From assembly GCA_030452985.1 (NCBI GenBank), contig JAKDLG010000025.1, positions 1 to 41,050 on the forward strand: a stretch of DNA of 41,050 nt, written 5' to 3'. The stretch's first letter is position 1; each line of letters opens with the position of its first letter. Both the position numbers and the translations under genes were made by a program. Source of the stretch: Humibacillus sp. (lineage in GTDB: Bacteria > Actinomycetota > Actinomycetes > Actinomycetales > Dermatophilaceae). Positions 1 to 7,454 of this stretch are shown one piece after another. The notes beneath the pieces were generated by a model that was given only the letters and a program-made list of their open reading frames with translations, searched no databases and was not told the DNA's origin.

Positions 1-550
1 CGGCTCGTTCGGCCTGGTCGGCCCAGCGGTGGCCGCCGGGGTCGTTGGCGACCTGCTGGTGGGCCATCCCGCCGATCAGGGCGCTGTACAGGTCGATGTC
101 GGCTGCCGCGGTGATGCCGGCCTGCCCGCACCGGGCCACGGCACGCCGGGAGAACTCCAGCGAGGGCGCGTAGGCCTCGGGGGATGGTTCGAAGCCGGGC
201 AGGGTGCGTTGGAAGAGCATCTGGTGACGGACCGGGTCCGCACTGGAGAACAGCACCAGGTCTCGAACGAACTCGACCAGCGCGTCGCGTGGGTCGCTGG
301 CGTAGTCACGGCCGTCGAGGTGAGCGAGCAGCTGACGGTAGCCGTCGGCGAACATGGCGTCGTAGAGGGCGAGCTTGGAGTCGAAGTACACGTAGAGGGA
401 GGGCTGTCGAAGCCCCACGGCGGCAGCGAGGTCGCGCAACGAGATCGCCCCCAGGCCGTCCCGTTGGGCCAGGGTCCAGGCCGCGTCGACGATGTCGGCG
501 ATCTTGGCCTCGCGCCGTTTCGCTCGAGGGTCTTCAGCGGTCAGAGTCAT
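1..550 (-). CDS. TetR/AcrR-family transcriptional regulator, 3' end beyond window
   Basis: The reading frame stays open from the ATG at 550 to the left edge, giving the first 183 residues; the C-terminus is outside the window. The N-terminal region (about residues 10-60) is a typical TetR DNA-binding domain: a helix starting near KIADIVDAAW, then ISLRDLAAAVGL and RQPSLYVYFDSK, the turn and recognition helix of the family. The rest is helical ligand-binding and dimerisation sequence. GGAG lies about 10 nt before the ATG. It is the second gene of a leftward unit behind a 61-residue protein at 622-807, and the promoter at 831-885 carries inverted repeats suited to TetR dimers, so autoregulation is likely (inference). 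The ligand and any further targets cannot be read from the sequence. Confidence 0.9.
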   Translation of the reverse strand, partial: MTLTAEDPRAKRREAKIADIVDAAWTLAQRDGLGAISLRDLAAAVGLRQPSLYVYFDSKLALYDAMFADGYRQLLAHLDGRDYASDPRDALVEFVRDLVLFSSADPVRHQMLFQRTLPGFEPSPEAYAPSLEFSRRAVARCGQAGITAAADIDLYSALIGGMAHQQVANDPGGHRWADQAERA

Positions 551-621
551 GGGAGGTCTCCAGACGAGATGTGGCCAGGTACGGCTTGGTGGTGACGTCG
601 GTCGGTGAGGTCGGTAAACGC

Positions 622-807
622 TCAGGCCATTCGAGGCCCGTGCGGGCTGGAGAACCACGGGGTGAGCCACTGCAGTCTGGGCCGGGCCGCCAGGCGGGCC
701 GGGCGGCGGGCGGCGCGCACCTGCCGGGCCAGTCGTGACTGCTCAGCCTGCTGGATCCGGTCAGCGATCTGGAAACTCGCGGCCTGCTGAATGAGGTAAG
801 GGTTCAT
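622..807 (-). CDS. small conserved actinobacterial protein (61 aa)
   Basis: This frame encodes a 61-residue protein starting MNPYLIQQAASFQIADRI. The ATG at 807 was chosen over an upstream in-frame start because AGGAGG lies 6 nt before it (814-819) and because the longer form would begin inside the promoter and operator region. The protein is rich in Gln, Ala and Arg, has no membrane segment, and has a strongly basic middle (RAARRPARLAARPRLQ). Short proteins with this MNP(Y/L)L..Q.A..RIAD opening are common in actinobacteria next to TetR regulators, but I know of no defined function. It is followed after 71 nt by the TetR gene and is probably co-transcribed with it. Confidence 0.6.
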   Translation of the reverse strand: MNPYLIQQAASFQIADRIQQAEQSRLARQVRAARRPARLAARPRLQWLTPWFSSPHGPRMA

Positions 808-830
808 GTCAATCCTCCTGAGCCAATCGC

Positions 831-885
831 CGATAGTGTTTCTATCGACGATTGGAAAACTATCATCGATAGGGTAGATGGTCAA
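831..885 (-). promoter_or_regulatory. promoter with TetR-type operators for the 61-aa protein/TetR operon
   Basis: Read on the minus strand there is a good promoter: TTGACC (885-880), a 17-nt spacer and TAGTTT (862-857). The spacer and the edge of the -10 box hold CTATC-ATC-GATAG (860-872). A second inverted repeat, CGATAG-TGTTT-CTATCG (831-847), lies just past the expected transcription start. The half-site CTATCG recurs in both elements. Repressor sites between -35 and -10 and downstream of the start fit negative autoregulation by the TetR protein at 1-550; the pairing of regulator and site is inference. Confidence 0.7.
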
Positions 886-975
886 GAGTTTTCCGAATCA
901 GACTGCGAGCAGCCATTGGCCACGTCTGGGGGCTCTGTCCAGACACGTCTCCCTGAGGACACCTACGCTGCTGCC

Positions 976-1773
976 ATGGCCCTCAACATCGGAGCGCACG
1001 TCGACCAGGAAGACCCCATCGCGGAGGCGCAGGCACGGGGGGCGACTCTTTCGCAGCTGTTCCTCGGCGACCCGCAGAGCTACAAGGGCCCCGTGGTGCG
1101 CTACGAGGGCGGCGCCGAGAAGCTGCGCACTGACGCGGCGGAGGCCGGTATCGACCTCTACGTGCACGCTCCCTACCCGATCAACGTGGCGAGCCTCAAC
1201 AACCGCATCCGCATCCCAGGTCGCAAGCTGTTGCAGCAACACGTCACCGCTGCGGCCGAGATCGGCGCCAAGGGCGTCATCGTGCACGGCGGCCACCTCG
1301 GCGTCGAGGAGGATGCCGCCAAGGGCTTCGACAACTGGCGCAAATGTATCGACGGGCTCGACCTGGCCGTGCCGCTGCTCATCGAGAACACGGCCGGCGG
1401 CGACAACGCGATGGCCCGCCGGCTGGAGGCGATCGCCCGTCTGTGGGACGCGATCAGCACGGCATCCGGCGCCTCGAACGTCGGCTTCTGTCTCGACACC
1501 TGCCACGCGCACGCCGGCGGCAACGACCTCGGCACCGTCGTCGACCAGGTGCGGGCCATCACGGGCCGCATCGACCTCGTGCACGCGAACGACTCCCGCG
1601 ACTCGTTCGACTCGGGCGCCGACCGGCACACGAACTTCGGTTCCGGGAACATCGACGGCGACGCGCTGGCCGATGTGGTGCGAGCCGCGGGTGCCCCGGT
1701 CGTGTGCGAGACCCCCGGCGGCGCCCCGGGGCAGACCGCCGACATCGCGTGGCTGCGCGGCGCCGTCGGCTGA
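976..1773 (+). CDS. nfo: deoxyribonuclease IV / AP endonuclease (Nfo family, TIM barrel)
   Basis: The 265-residue product from the ATG at 976 matches the endonuclease IV family (about 280 aa), metal-dependent TIM-barrel enzymes that cut DNA 5' to abasic sites in base excision repair. Visible family motifs are NIGAHVD near the start, YVHAPYPINVA, VIVHGGHLG, LLIENTAGG, FCLDTCHAHAGG, DLVHANDSRDSFDSGADRH and VVCETPGG. These carry the His, Glu and Asp residues that bind the trinuclear zinc site. A TTG at 916 is in frame but the extra 20 residues do not resemble the family. A GAGGA lies 16 nt before the ATG, so the ribosome site is weak. The gene is divergent from the 61-aa/TetR operon and shares its upstream region. 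Confidence 0.88.
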   Translation: MALNIGAHVDQEDPIAEAQARGATLSQLFLGDPQSYKGPVVRYEGGAEKLRTDAAEAGIDLYVHAPYPINVASLNNRIRIPGRKLLQQHVTAAAEIGAKGVIVHGGHLGVEEDAAKGFDNWRKCIDGLDLAVPLLIENTAGGDNAMARRLEAIARLWDAISTASGASNVGFCLDTCHAHAGGNDLGTVVDQVRAITGRIDLVHANDSRDSFDSGADRHTNFGSGNIDGDALADVVRAAGAPVVCETPGGAPGQTADIAWLRGAVG

Positions 1774-1790
1774 GGCCCATCTGTGATGGA

Positions 1791-1818
1791 GTTGCACTCT
1801 GGTGCCCTGGAGTGCAAC
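1791..1818. promoter_or_regulatory. 28-bp inverted-repeat operator and promoter of the TetR-MMPL unit
   Basis: GTTGCACTC (1791-1799) and GAGTGCAAC (1810-1818) are perfect 9-bp inverted arms around a 10-bp centre. The element overlaps a plausible promoter: TTGCAC at 1792-1797 as -35, a 17-nt spacer, and CAACAT at 1815-1820 as -10, which would place the first transcribed base at the GTG codon at 1827. It lies directly before a TetR gene and its transporter, so it is most likely the site through which that TetR represses itself and the MMPL gene (inference). Confidence 0.75.
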
Positions 1819-1826
1819 ATGGAGGG

Positions 1827-2441
1827 GTGATTGAAAGCGCAACCCTTCCGACGCCGACCCAGCGCAAGCAGTCGACCCTGCGCCGCATCAACATCGCCGC
1901 GCAGGAGCTCGCCATCGAGAGGGGCTACGACGGCTTCACCCTCGACGATCTCGCTGCCGCGGTCGGGGTCTCACGCCGCACCCTGTTCAACCACGTCTCG
2001 GGCAAGGAACAGGCCGTCGTCGGCGTCACCCCCGACTTCGACCCCGCGCTCGTCGCGCAGTTCCAGGCCGGTGGCCCCAGCGGCAACCTCTTCGACGACC
2101 TGTTGGCCCTCATCGTCGAGCTGCTCGACCGCGAGAACGCGAACCGAGAGGATGCCGGCCGCTTCCAGAGGTTGCTCGAGACCAACCCGAACCTCACCCA
2201 CCGCGTGCACGGCGAGCTGGAGCGCGTCTGCGGCGACGCCGTCGCCATGGCCGGCCACCGCCCCGGTGAGAACGACCCGGTGCGTGCCCGGGTCGTCGTC
2301 GTGGTGCTCGGAGCCCTCGTCGCCCACGCGATGAACGAGTTCGTACGCGCCGACGACGACACCTCGCTCGTCGACCACCTGCGACTCGCCGAGGTGACGG
2401 CCCGAGGGCTGCTCACCGAACGGCATCCCCAACCTGCCTGA
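1827..2441 (+). CDS. TetR/AcrR-family regulator of the adjacent MMPL transporter
   Basis: The product has 204 residues from the GTG at 1827. The N-terminal HTH is clear: RRINIAAQELAIERGYDGFT, then LDDLAAAVGVS and RRTLFNHVSGKE, the last giving the recognition helix. The C-terminal helical domain would bind the ligand and form the dimer. Longer in-frame versions would run through the nfo gene and the operator, so they are rejected. A GGAGGGG abuts the GTG too closely for normal Shine-Dalgarno use, and the promoter geometry suggests a leaderless mRNA starting at the GTG. The transporter gene follows after 105 nt on the same strand. This regulator/pump arrangement usually means the pump is induced when the repressor binds an exported compound or metabolite. 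Confidence 0.9.
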   Translation: MIESATLPTPTQRKQSTLRRINIAAQELAIERGYDGFTLDDLAAAVGVSRRTLFNHVSGKEQAVVGVTPDFDPALVAQFQAGGPSGNLFDDLLALIVELLDRENANREDAGRFQRLLETNPNLTHRVHGELERVCGDAVAMAGHRPGENDPVRARVVVVVLGALVAHAMNEFVRADDDTSLVDHLRLAEVTARGLLTERHPQPA

Positions 2442-2546
2442 CCCGCACCACGATTCGACGAAGCGACACCACCGTCGAACCCGTCCGAACCACTGCCACA
2501 ATGCCGTGGCCACGCCCACTCAGACCTCCAGGAAAGTGACCACATC

Positions 2547-4946
2547 GTGGCAACCCGTCTCTACCGCCTCGGCCGACTCGCGTTTCGACGCTGGCCGATC
2601 TTCATCGCCGTCTGGCTGATCGCCCTCGTCGGCATCGCCGGCGTCAGCTCGGCCATCAGCAAGCCGATGCAAGACGAGTTCAGCATCCCCGGCATCCCGT
2701 CGGAGCAGGCCCAGACGCTGCAGCAGGAGCTCTTCCCTGGGGCGAAGAGTGCCTACGACGGGGCCAACGGCACCCTGGTGATCGCCGCTCCCGAGGGGCA
2801 GACCCTCGCCGAGCCGAGCAACACCAGGAAGGTCGACGCACTGTTGGCCGACATGGCCAAGACCCCCCAGCTCGCCCCGGGAACGAAGTTCGTCAACCCG
2901 GTCACGGCAGCCGACGCCCAGCGCAGGCAGATCGTCGACGGCGCGGTCAAAGCAGGCCAGCCGAAGGACGCCGCACAGGCGAACGCCGCCGCCGTGTCTC
3001 CGCTCAGCCCGGACGAGCGGGTCGGCACCGTGAGCTGGAACTTTGCGGTCGACAAGCCGACCGAGGTCACGAAGGCGACGCAGACCGACGTGCTCGACAA
3101 CATCGCGAAGGCCCGGGCTGACGGCCTGACCGTCGAGGTCAACGGCAGCGGCATGCAGTCGTTCGAGCTGCCCGGTGGCTCGAGCGAGCTGATCGGCATC
3201 GCCATCGCCGCCCTCGTGCTCATCTTCACGTTCGGATCCCTCGTCGCCGCAGGGCTGCCCATCCTGACCGCGCTCGTCGGGGTCGGCATCGGTGCGCTCG
3301 GCGTGACCGGTGCCACCGCGTTCGTCAACGTGGGCAGCACCACCCCCATCCTCGCCACGATGCTCGGCCTCGCCGTCGGCATCGACTACGCCCTCTTCAT
3401 CCTCTCTCGCTACCGGTCTGAGCTGGCTCGCACCGATGACCGCGAGGAAGCGATGGGTCTGGCCGTCGGGCGCGCCGGCTCGGCCGTCGTCTTCGCCGGG
3501 TCGACGGTGATCATCGCCCTGGCCGCGCTCTCGGTGGTCGGCATCCCGCTGCTCACCTCGATGGGTATCGCGGCCGCGGCCACCGTGGCCGTCGCGGTGC
3601 TGATCGCTCTCACCTTGCTGCCCGCTGTGCTTGGCCTGCTGGGGAGCAAGGCGTTCGCGGGCCGCGTGCGCCGCAACCGCATCGTCTCGGATGCCGTCAT
3701 CGACGACGCTGACGCTACGCCCCTGACGCGCCGCGAGCGCCGCGCCCGAGAGCGTGACCGCGACAACGGCGGGGTGCGCTGGGCCCAGCGCGTCGGTCGA
3801 CACCCGGTCGTCTTCGGTCTGCTCGCGGTCGTGCTGCTGGGGTCGTTGACGATCCCCGCCACCGGTCTGCACCTCGCCCTGCCGACCGACTCGACCGCAT
3901 CCAGCGACACCACCGCCCGGCGCGCCGCCGACCTCATCGACAATGCCTTCGGCCCCGGCCGCAACGCCCCGCTGCTGCTGGTGGTCGACGCGCGGCAGGC
4001 CGGTGACGCGAAGGCGACCGGCCAGGCGATCGGCGACGTCACCGCCTGGGCCGCAAGGCAGACCGATGTCAAGAACGCCCAGGTCATCGGGATGAACAAG
4101 GCCGGCAACGGCGCCCAGATCCTCATCACGCCCCAGAGCGGCGCCGATGACGTGGCCACTGAGCAGCTGCTCACCGACCTGCGCGACGGGCAGGCCGCGC
4201 AGGAGCAGGCGACGAACACGACCCTCGGCGTCACCGGTCTCACCGCGATCCAGACCGACGTGAGCGACCGGTTGTCGGGCGCCCTGGCCCCCTACCTCGC
4301 GATCGTGGTGGGGCTGGCGTTCATCCTGCTGATGATGGTCTTCCGCTCGGTGCTCGTGCCGCTCACCGCGACCCTCGGCTTCCTGCTGTCGGTGCTGGCC
4401 ACCATCGGCACCACGGTGCTGTTCTTCCAGAACGGGCTGTTCGGCCTGTTCGAACCGGCGCCGATCATGAGCTTCACACCGATCCTCGTCATCGGCATCG
4501 TGTTCGGGCTGGCGATGGACTACCAGGTCTTCCTCGTGACCCGCATGCGCGAGGCCTACGTGCACGGCGCATCGGCGAAACAGGCTGTCGTCGAGGGCTT
4601 CCGGTTCAGTGCGCGGGTAGTCACCGCCGCCGCGGCCATCATGATCTCGGTGTTCTCGGCCTTCATCCTGCAGGACCAGGCGCTGATCCAGTCGATCGGC
4701 TTCGCCCTCGCGGTCGCCGTGCTCTTCGATGCCTTCATCGTGCGGATGACCCTCATCCCCGCGGTGATGAACCTGCTCGGAGACAAGGCCTGGTGGCTGC
4801 CGACGTGGCTCGACAAGCTGCTGCCGAACGTCGACGTCGAGGGCGAGTCCCTCACCCGCGCGCAGGCCGCTCACGCCCAGTCGGCGACGGACGCCGGCGA
4901 GCCGGCGCAGGAGGAGAAGGAGCTCGAAACCGCCGGCGCTCGCTGA
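2547..4946 (+). CDS. MMPL-family RND transporter
   Basis: This 799-residue polytopic membrane protein belongs to the MMPL branch of the RND superfamily, proton-driven exporters of lipids or hydrophobic compounds across the plasma membrane. It has the duplicated layout: TM1 (about residues 17-36), an extracytoplasmic domain (about 40-210), a bundle of helices (about 213-365), a charged cytoplasmic link, then a second TM/periplasmic/TM repeat. The proton-relay Asp-Tyr pairs of the family are visible at D280-Y281 (GIDYALFILSRYR) and D658-Y659 (AMDYQVFLVTRMRE). The C-terminal tail is hydrophilic and Ala/Glu-rich. GTG at 2547 follows AGGAAAG. It lies downstream of a TetR gene and is presumably its target. 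The substrate cannot be told from the sequence. Confidence 0.93.
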   Translation: MATRLYRLGRLAFRRWPIFIAVWLIALVGIAGVSSAISKPMQDEFSIPGIPSEQAQTLQQELFPGAKSAYDGANGTLVIAAPEGQTLAEPSNTRKVDALLADMAKTPQLAPGTKFVNPVTAADAQRRQIVDGAVKAGQPKDAAQANAAAVSPLSPDERVGTVSWNFAVDKPTEVTKATQTDVLDNIAKARADGLTVEVNGSGMQSFELPGGSSELIGIAIAALVLIFTFGSLVAAGLPILTALVGVGIGALGVTGATAFVNVGSTTPILATMLGLAVGIDYALFILSRYRSELARTDDREEAMGLAVGRAGSAVVFAGSTVIIALAALSVVGIPLLTSMGIAAAATVAVAVLIALTLLPAVLGLLGSKAFAGRVRRNRIVSDAVIDDADATPLTRRERRARERDRDNGGVRWAQRVGRHPVVFGLLAVVLLGSLTIPATGLHLALPTDSTASSDTTARRAADLIDNAFGPGRNAPLLLVVDARQAGDAKATGQAIGDVTAWAARQTDVKNAQVIGMNKAGNGAQILITPQSGADDVATEQLLTDLRDGQAAQEQATNTTLGVTGLTAIQTDVSDRLSGALAPYLAIVVGLAFILLMMVFRSVLVPLTATLGFLLSVLATIGTTVLFFQNGLFGLFEPAPIMSFTPILVIGIVFGLAMDYQVFLVTRMREAYVHGASAKQAVVEGFRFSARVVTAAAAIMISVFSAFILQDQALIQSIGFALAVAVLFDAFIVRMTLIPAVMNLLGDKAWWLPTWLDKLLPNVDVEGESLTRAQAAHAQSATDAGEPAQEEKELETAGAR

Positions 4947-4988
4947 CCGTTTCGTACGAGCATTCGATCCGGATGCCGCTGAGTCCGT

Positions 4989-5013
4989 CACCGACGAACC
5001 ATGTTCGTCGGTG
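4989..5013. terminator. stem-loop terminator between convergent genes
   Basis: CACCGACGAAC (4989-4999) and GTTCGTCGGTG (5003-5013) form a perfect 11-bp stem with a CAT loop, placed between the convergent MMPL and lipoprotein genes. There is no clear U-run, which is usual in high-GC actinobacteria. It could end transcription from both sides. Confidence 0.7.
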
Positions 5014-5034
5014 GCGGGCTGCTCTTGCCCTGCG

Positions 5035-6012
5035 CTAGCCCCTGGGGGCGAAGCCACACGGCAGGCGCTCGCTACCCTTGCCCACCAGTGCCTTCGGCAG
5101 GTACCAGAGCAGAAGCCATCCCTTCGGAACGGCCCGTTCGTCGCCCTTGACCTCGCCCCACCCCGCCAGGTCGGCAGCACGGGCCACCACGGGTGAGCTC
5201 TTGGTGGGGGCCGCCCGGAGCACCCCGCCACCGAGATCCTCGGGGTCGAAGAAGTCGTCGGTGGCCGCTCCGATGAAGCATCGGATGCGGGCCGACGGGT
5301 AGGGCTTGACCTCCATCGCCAGACCGTCGACGATCTTGACGGTTTTCCGAAGCTTGACCGACGAGGGGGTGGCGCAGCTCTTCGCCTTGGTCCCGTCGAG
5401 AATGGTCAGCCTGATCTGAGAGGCACCCGCCGGAGTGACAGCGGTGGTGACATCGCCACAGCGGGCGTCGTCGGTCAGACGTTGTCGAACCTGAACTGCT
5501 TTGCTGGCCAGCGGATCCCACCGCCACGCGTACGTGGCGATCTGGGCACCGTTGCCCTGAGTCGAACGCAGGGTCAGCAGGGCGTCGTCGTAGCCGTCTT
5601 CGTCGATGTCGACGTATTTCTTGGTCACCGCTTTCGAGTCGATCAGCTCGACCAGATCGGGGAAGCCGTTGACGGTGCCCTTCCAGACGCCGTTGCGCAG
5701 GGTGATGGTCTGCTGGTCTGCAGCGTCCCACCACGAGTGGTTGGCGAAGTCGACATCACGAATGCTGCGTGAGGCTGCGGCATCCTTCGGCAGCTGCGCG
5801 GTGGCCGGTGCGCCCTCGCCGGTCGCGGAAGTCGACCGCGGCGGTCCCGAGGCGCCGGTCGCGAACTGACTCGACGCCGCGGTCTGGGTCGTCGGCGGGT
5901 TCGTGGGGTCACCGCTGCCGGTGGAACCGCTCGGGGTCGAGCTGCACGCCGTGACACCGACTACGCATGCTGCCGACAGTGCAGCGACAATGATCGTGGT
6001 CACCCGTGGCAT
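5035..6012 (-). CDS. secreted lipoprotein of unknown function
   Basis: From the ATG at 6012 the product has 325 residues. Residues 1-25 form a lipoprotein signal peptide with a hydrophobic core and a lipobox ending VGVTAC, the Cys being the expected lipidation site. A Ser/Thr/Pro/Gly-rich linker of about 50 residues follows, as is common for anchored actinobacterial lipoproteins. The folded part has an acidic DIDEDGYDDAL stretch that resembles a calcium-binding loop or an FG-GAP-type repeat, several Trp residues (NHSWWDAADQQ) and a few Cys. I do not recognise the domain. An in-frame start at 6117 would put 35 hydrophilic residues before the signal peptide and is rejected. The gene converges on the MMPL gene and diverges from the FUSC gene. 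Confidence 0.8.
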   Translation of the reverse strand: MPRVTTIIVAALSAACVVGVTACSSTPSGSTGSGDPTNPPTTQTAASSQFATGASGPPRSTSATGEGAPATAQLPKDAAASRSIRDVDFANHSWWDAADQQTITLRNGVWKGTVNGFPDLVELIDSKAVTKKYVDIDEDGYDDALLTLRSTQGNGAQIATYAWRWDPLASKAVQVRQRLTDDARCGDVTTAVTPAGASQIRLTILDGTKAKSCATPSSVKLRKTVKIVDGLAMEVKPYPSARIRCFIGAATDDFFDPEDLGGGVLRAAPTKSSPVVARAADLAGWGEVKGDERAVPKGWLLLWYLPKALVGKGSERLPCGFAPRG

Positions 6013-6437
6013 TTCCGGTTCCGTCCCTCGTCCGCACATCGGTTCTCGACGGTAACGGTCGGGCCCACCGGTCGTGACGCTTTCGGCGAAGTGGCCGGGG
6101 CTGGGTCGTGCAGACATGGCCCGAATGCATCGGTCGTGCGGGTCCGAGCATGCTCGGGATGACTTCAGCTACCTCCTCATCCCCGCCTGCGCGAGGCGGA
6201 CGCGCCGGGTGCATCAGCCGTCAGATCGTCGTCGAGGGCGCCTGGTTCGGCCCCTTTTGCTGCTGTGAGAAGCGGTTTCGTCTTGCTGACCTGACCCCGA
6301 TGAGAACCGACATCCCAAGGCCATCCTTGGGGAGGCCGTCGCCGCCCCGTCGCTGCCCCACGAAACGATCATGGCGCGGCGCACCGTCGGCTCGTCCGGA
6401 CACCGACAAGCGCTCGAACCAGACCTACCATCGGCGT
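6013..6437. other. 425-bp divergent intergenic region
   Basis: No convincing gene is present; the frames here have arginine-rich, shadow-like translations. It contains a perfect 14-bp palindrome CCGAGCATGCTCGG (6144-6157), a short hairpin around 6170-6185, and near its right end the promoter at 6403-6431. It separates the leftward lipoprotein gene from the rightward FUSC gene and should hold both promoters. Confidence 0.5.
6403..6431 (+). promoter_or_regulatory. promoter for a leaderless FUSC mRNA
   Basis: CCGACA (6403-6408), a 17-nt spacer and TACCAT (6426-6431) form a sigma-70-type promoter. Six nucleotides separate the -10 box from the ATG at 6438, and no Shine-Dalgarno sequence is present, so transcription probably starts on or next to the start codon. 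Confidence 0.55.
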
Positions 6438-7454
6438 ATGCCGACCAGCGAGCCTCCCGCCCCGCCACGGCCCAGCTACTCGGCCAACATCGGCCTGATC
6501 GTTGTCGTGGTCGTCGTGATGGGCGGCGCCATTCTCATCGCCGCAACCATCGGGCTCGGAGCGAGCACCATCATCGCCGGGTTCACGGCCATCTTCTTCA
6601 CCCTCGGCGTCGGGGGTGGCTCGCTGCGCGCCGACCTGCGCAAGGTGGCCTGGTACGGCCCGTTGACCGCATTGTCGGCGTCGGTCCCACGTGTCGTCGC
6701 GGAGGACAGCCAGGGAGCGGCCCTCGCCCTGGTGTGCGTGATCATCTTCGTGGCCGGGCTGCTACCCGTTCTGGGCAAAAACTACGGGCAGGCCGGTCTG
6801 GGCCTGGGCATCGCCACCGTGCTGGGGTTCGCCCTGCAGGCCGACCTCGGATCGCCAGGTCAGACCGTGGCAGCCGCTTTCGTCGGTGTCGGTTTCGTGG
6901 TCGTGCTGCGGATCCTGTTGAAGATGCGTGACCCCAGCGACGTGACGCGTCAGCTCGTGGCCGAGACGTTGACCGACCCCGAACCGGCCTTCGCGCAGGC
7001 GTACACCATGTGGTTGCGTGACAAACCGGTGCGCTGGCTGGTTGAGGCCCTGCAGGTGGCAGTGGGGTACCGCACCCTCCGTAGCATCTTGAGCGACGAC
7101 GACGCCGTCACCGCCGATCTGCGCACCGGCGAGGTGGCGGCTGGCGTCGCGGCGCGCGAGCCAGAGCCACCCCCTCCCGGTGCAGGCGAGCCTGCCGACG
7201 ACACGCACCCAGTCACTGAGGCGCTCGAACGTGCCCTGCGCGCCCTTGACCGCATCGAGACATCGGCCAGAACCAGGGACACCAAGGTGGTCCCCGACGC
7301 TGCGGCCACGAGGCGGGCGTTCGTCCGCGCTTCTGTGCGCTCGGCGCTGACCTGGCGTTCGCAGATTCTTCGCCACGCCCTACGCACCGCCGTCGGGGTG
7401 CTGCTGACCTTTCTGGTGGCCTGGGCGACCGTGGGGCCGCACGACCCCTCGTGA
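6438..7454 (+). CDS. FUSC-family membrane protein, N-terminal part (frame broken at 7451)
   Basis: This frame encodes 338 residues from the ATG at 6438. After a short Pro-rich start come four or five hydrophobic segments (IGLIVVVVVVMGGAILIAAT, IIAGFTAIFFTLGVGGG, ALALVCVIIFVAGLLPVLG and others), then a soluble region of about 150 residues, then the first helix of a second membrane block (TAVGVLLTFLVAWATVG). It stops at TGA 7452-7454 exactly where an FUSC_2 domain should run on into its alcohol-like T.V..L core. The continuation is in the next frame from 7451. FUSC proteins are inner-membrane transporters related to aromatic acid exporters. The pair may be a frameshifted gene, a sequencing error, or two coupled subunits. 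Promoter geometry suggests a leaderless mRNA. Confidence 0.75.
   Translation: MPTSEPPAPPRPSYSANIGLIVVVVVVMGGAILIAATIGLGASTIIAGFTAIFFTLGVGGGSLRADLRKVAWYGPLTALSASVPRVVAEDSQGAALALVCVIIFVAGLLPVLGKNYGQAGLGLGIATVLGFALQADLGSPGQTVAAAFVGVGFVVVLRILLKMRDPSDVTRQLVAETLTDPEPAFAQAYTMWLRDKPVRWLVEALQVAVGYRTLRSILSDDDAVTADLRTGEVAAGVAAREPEPPPPGAGEPADDTHPVTEALERALRALDRIETSARTRDTKVVPDAAATRRAFVRASVRSALTWRSQILRHALRTAVGVLLTFLVAWATVGPHDPS

Noticed and set aside
1791..1818. CIRCE element (HrcA operator)
   Set aside because: The core GCACTC/GAGTGC matches, but the spacer is 10 instead of 9, the outer arms are GTT/AAC rather than TTA/TAA, and the downstream genes are TetR and MMPL, not chaperones.
4993..5010. LexA (SOS) box
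   Set aside because: CGAAC-CAT-GTTCG resembles an actinobacterial SOS box, but the centre is 3 bp instead of 4 and it lies between two convergent gene ends as part of an 11-bp hairpin.
2520..5231. Long minus-strand frame opposite the MMPL gene (903 codons)
   Set aside because: It is a complementary shadow of a clear membrane transporter: His/Arg/Gly-rich translation, no domains, no ribosome site.
6013..6437. N-terminal extension of the FUSC gene back to 6108 or 6300
   Set aside because: The upstream codons translate to Arg/Pro-rich sequence with no ribosome site, while a promoter fits the ATG at 6438.
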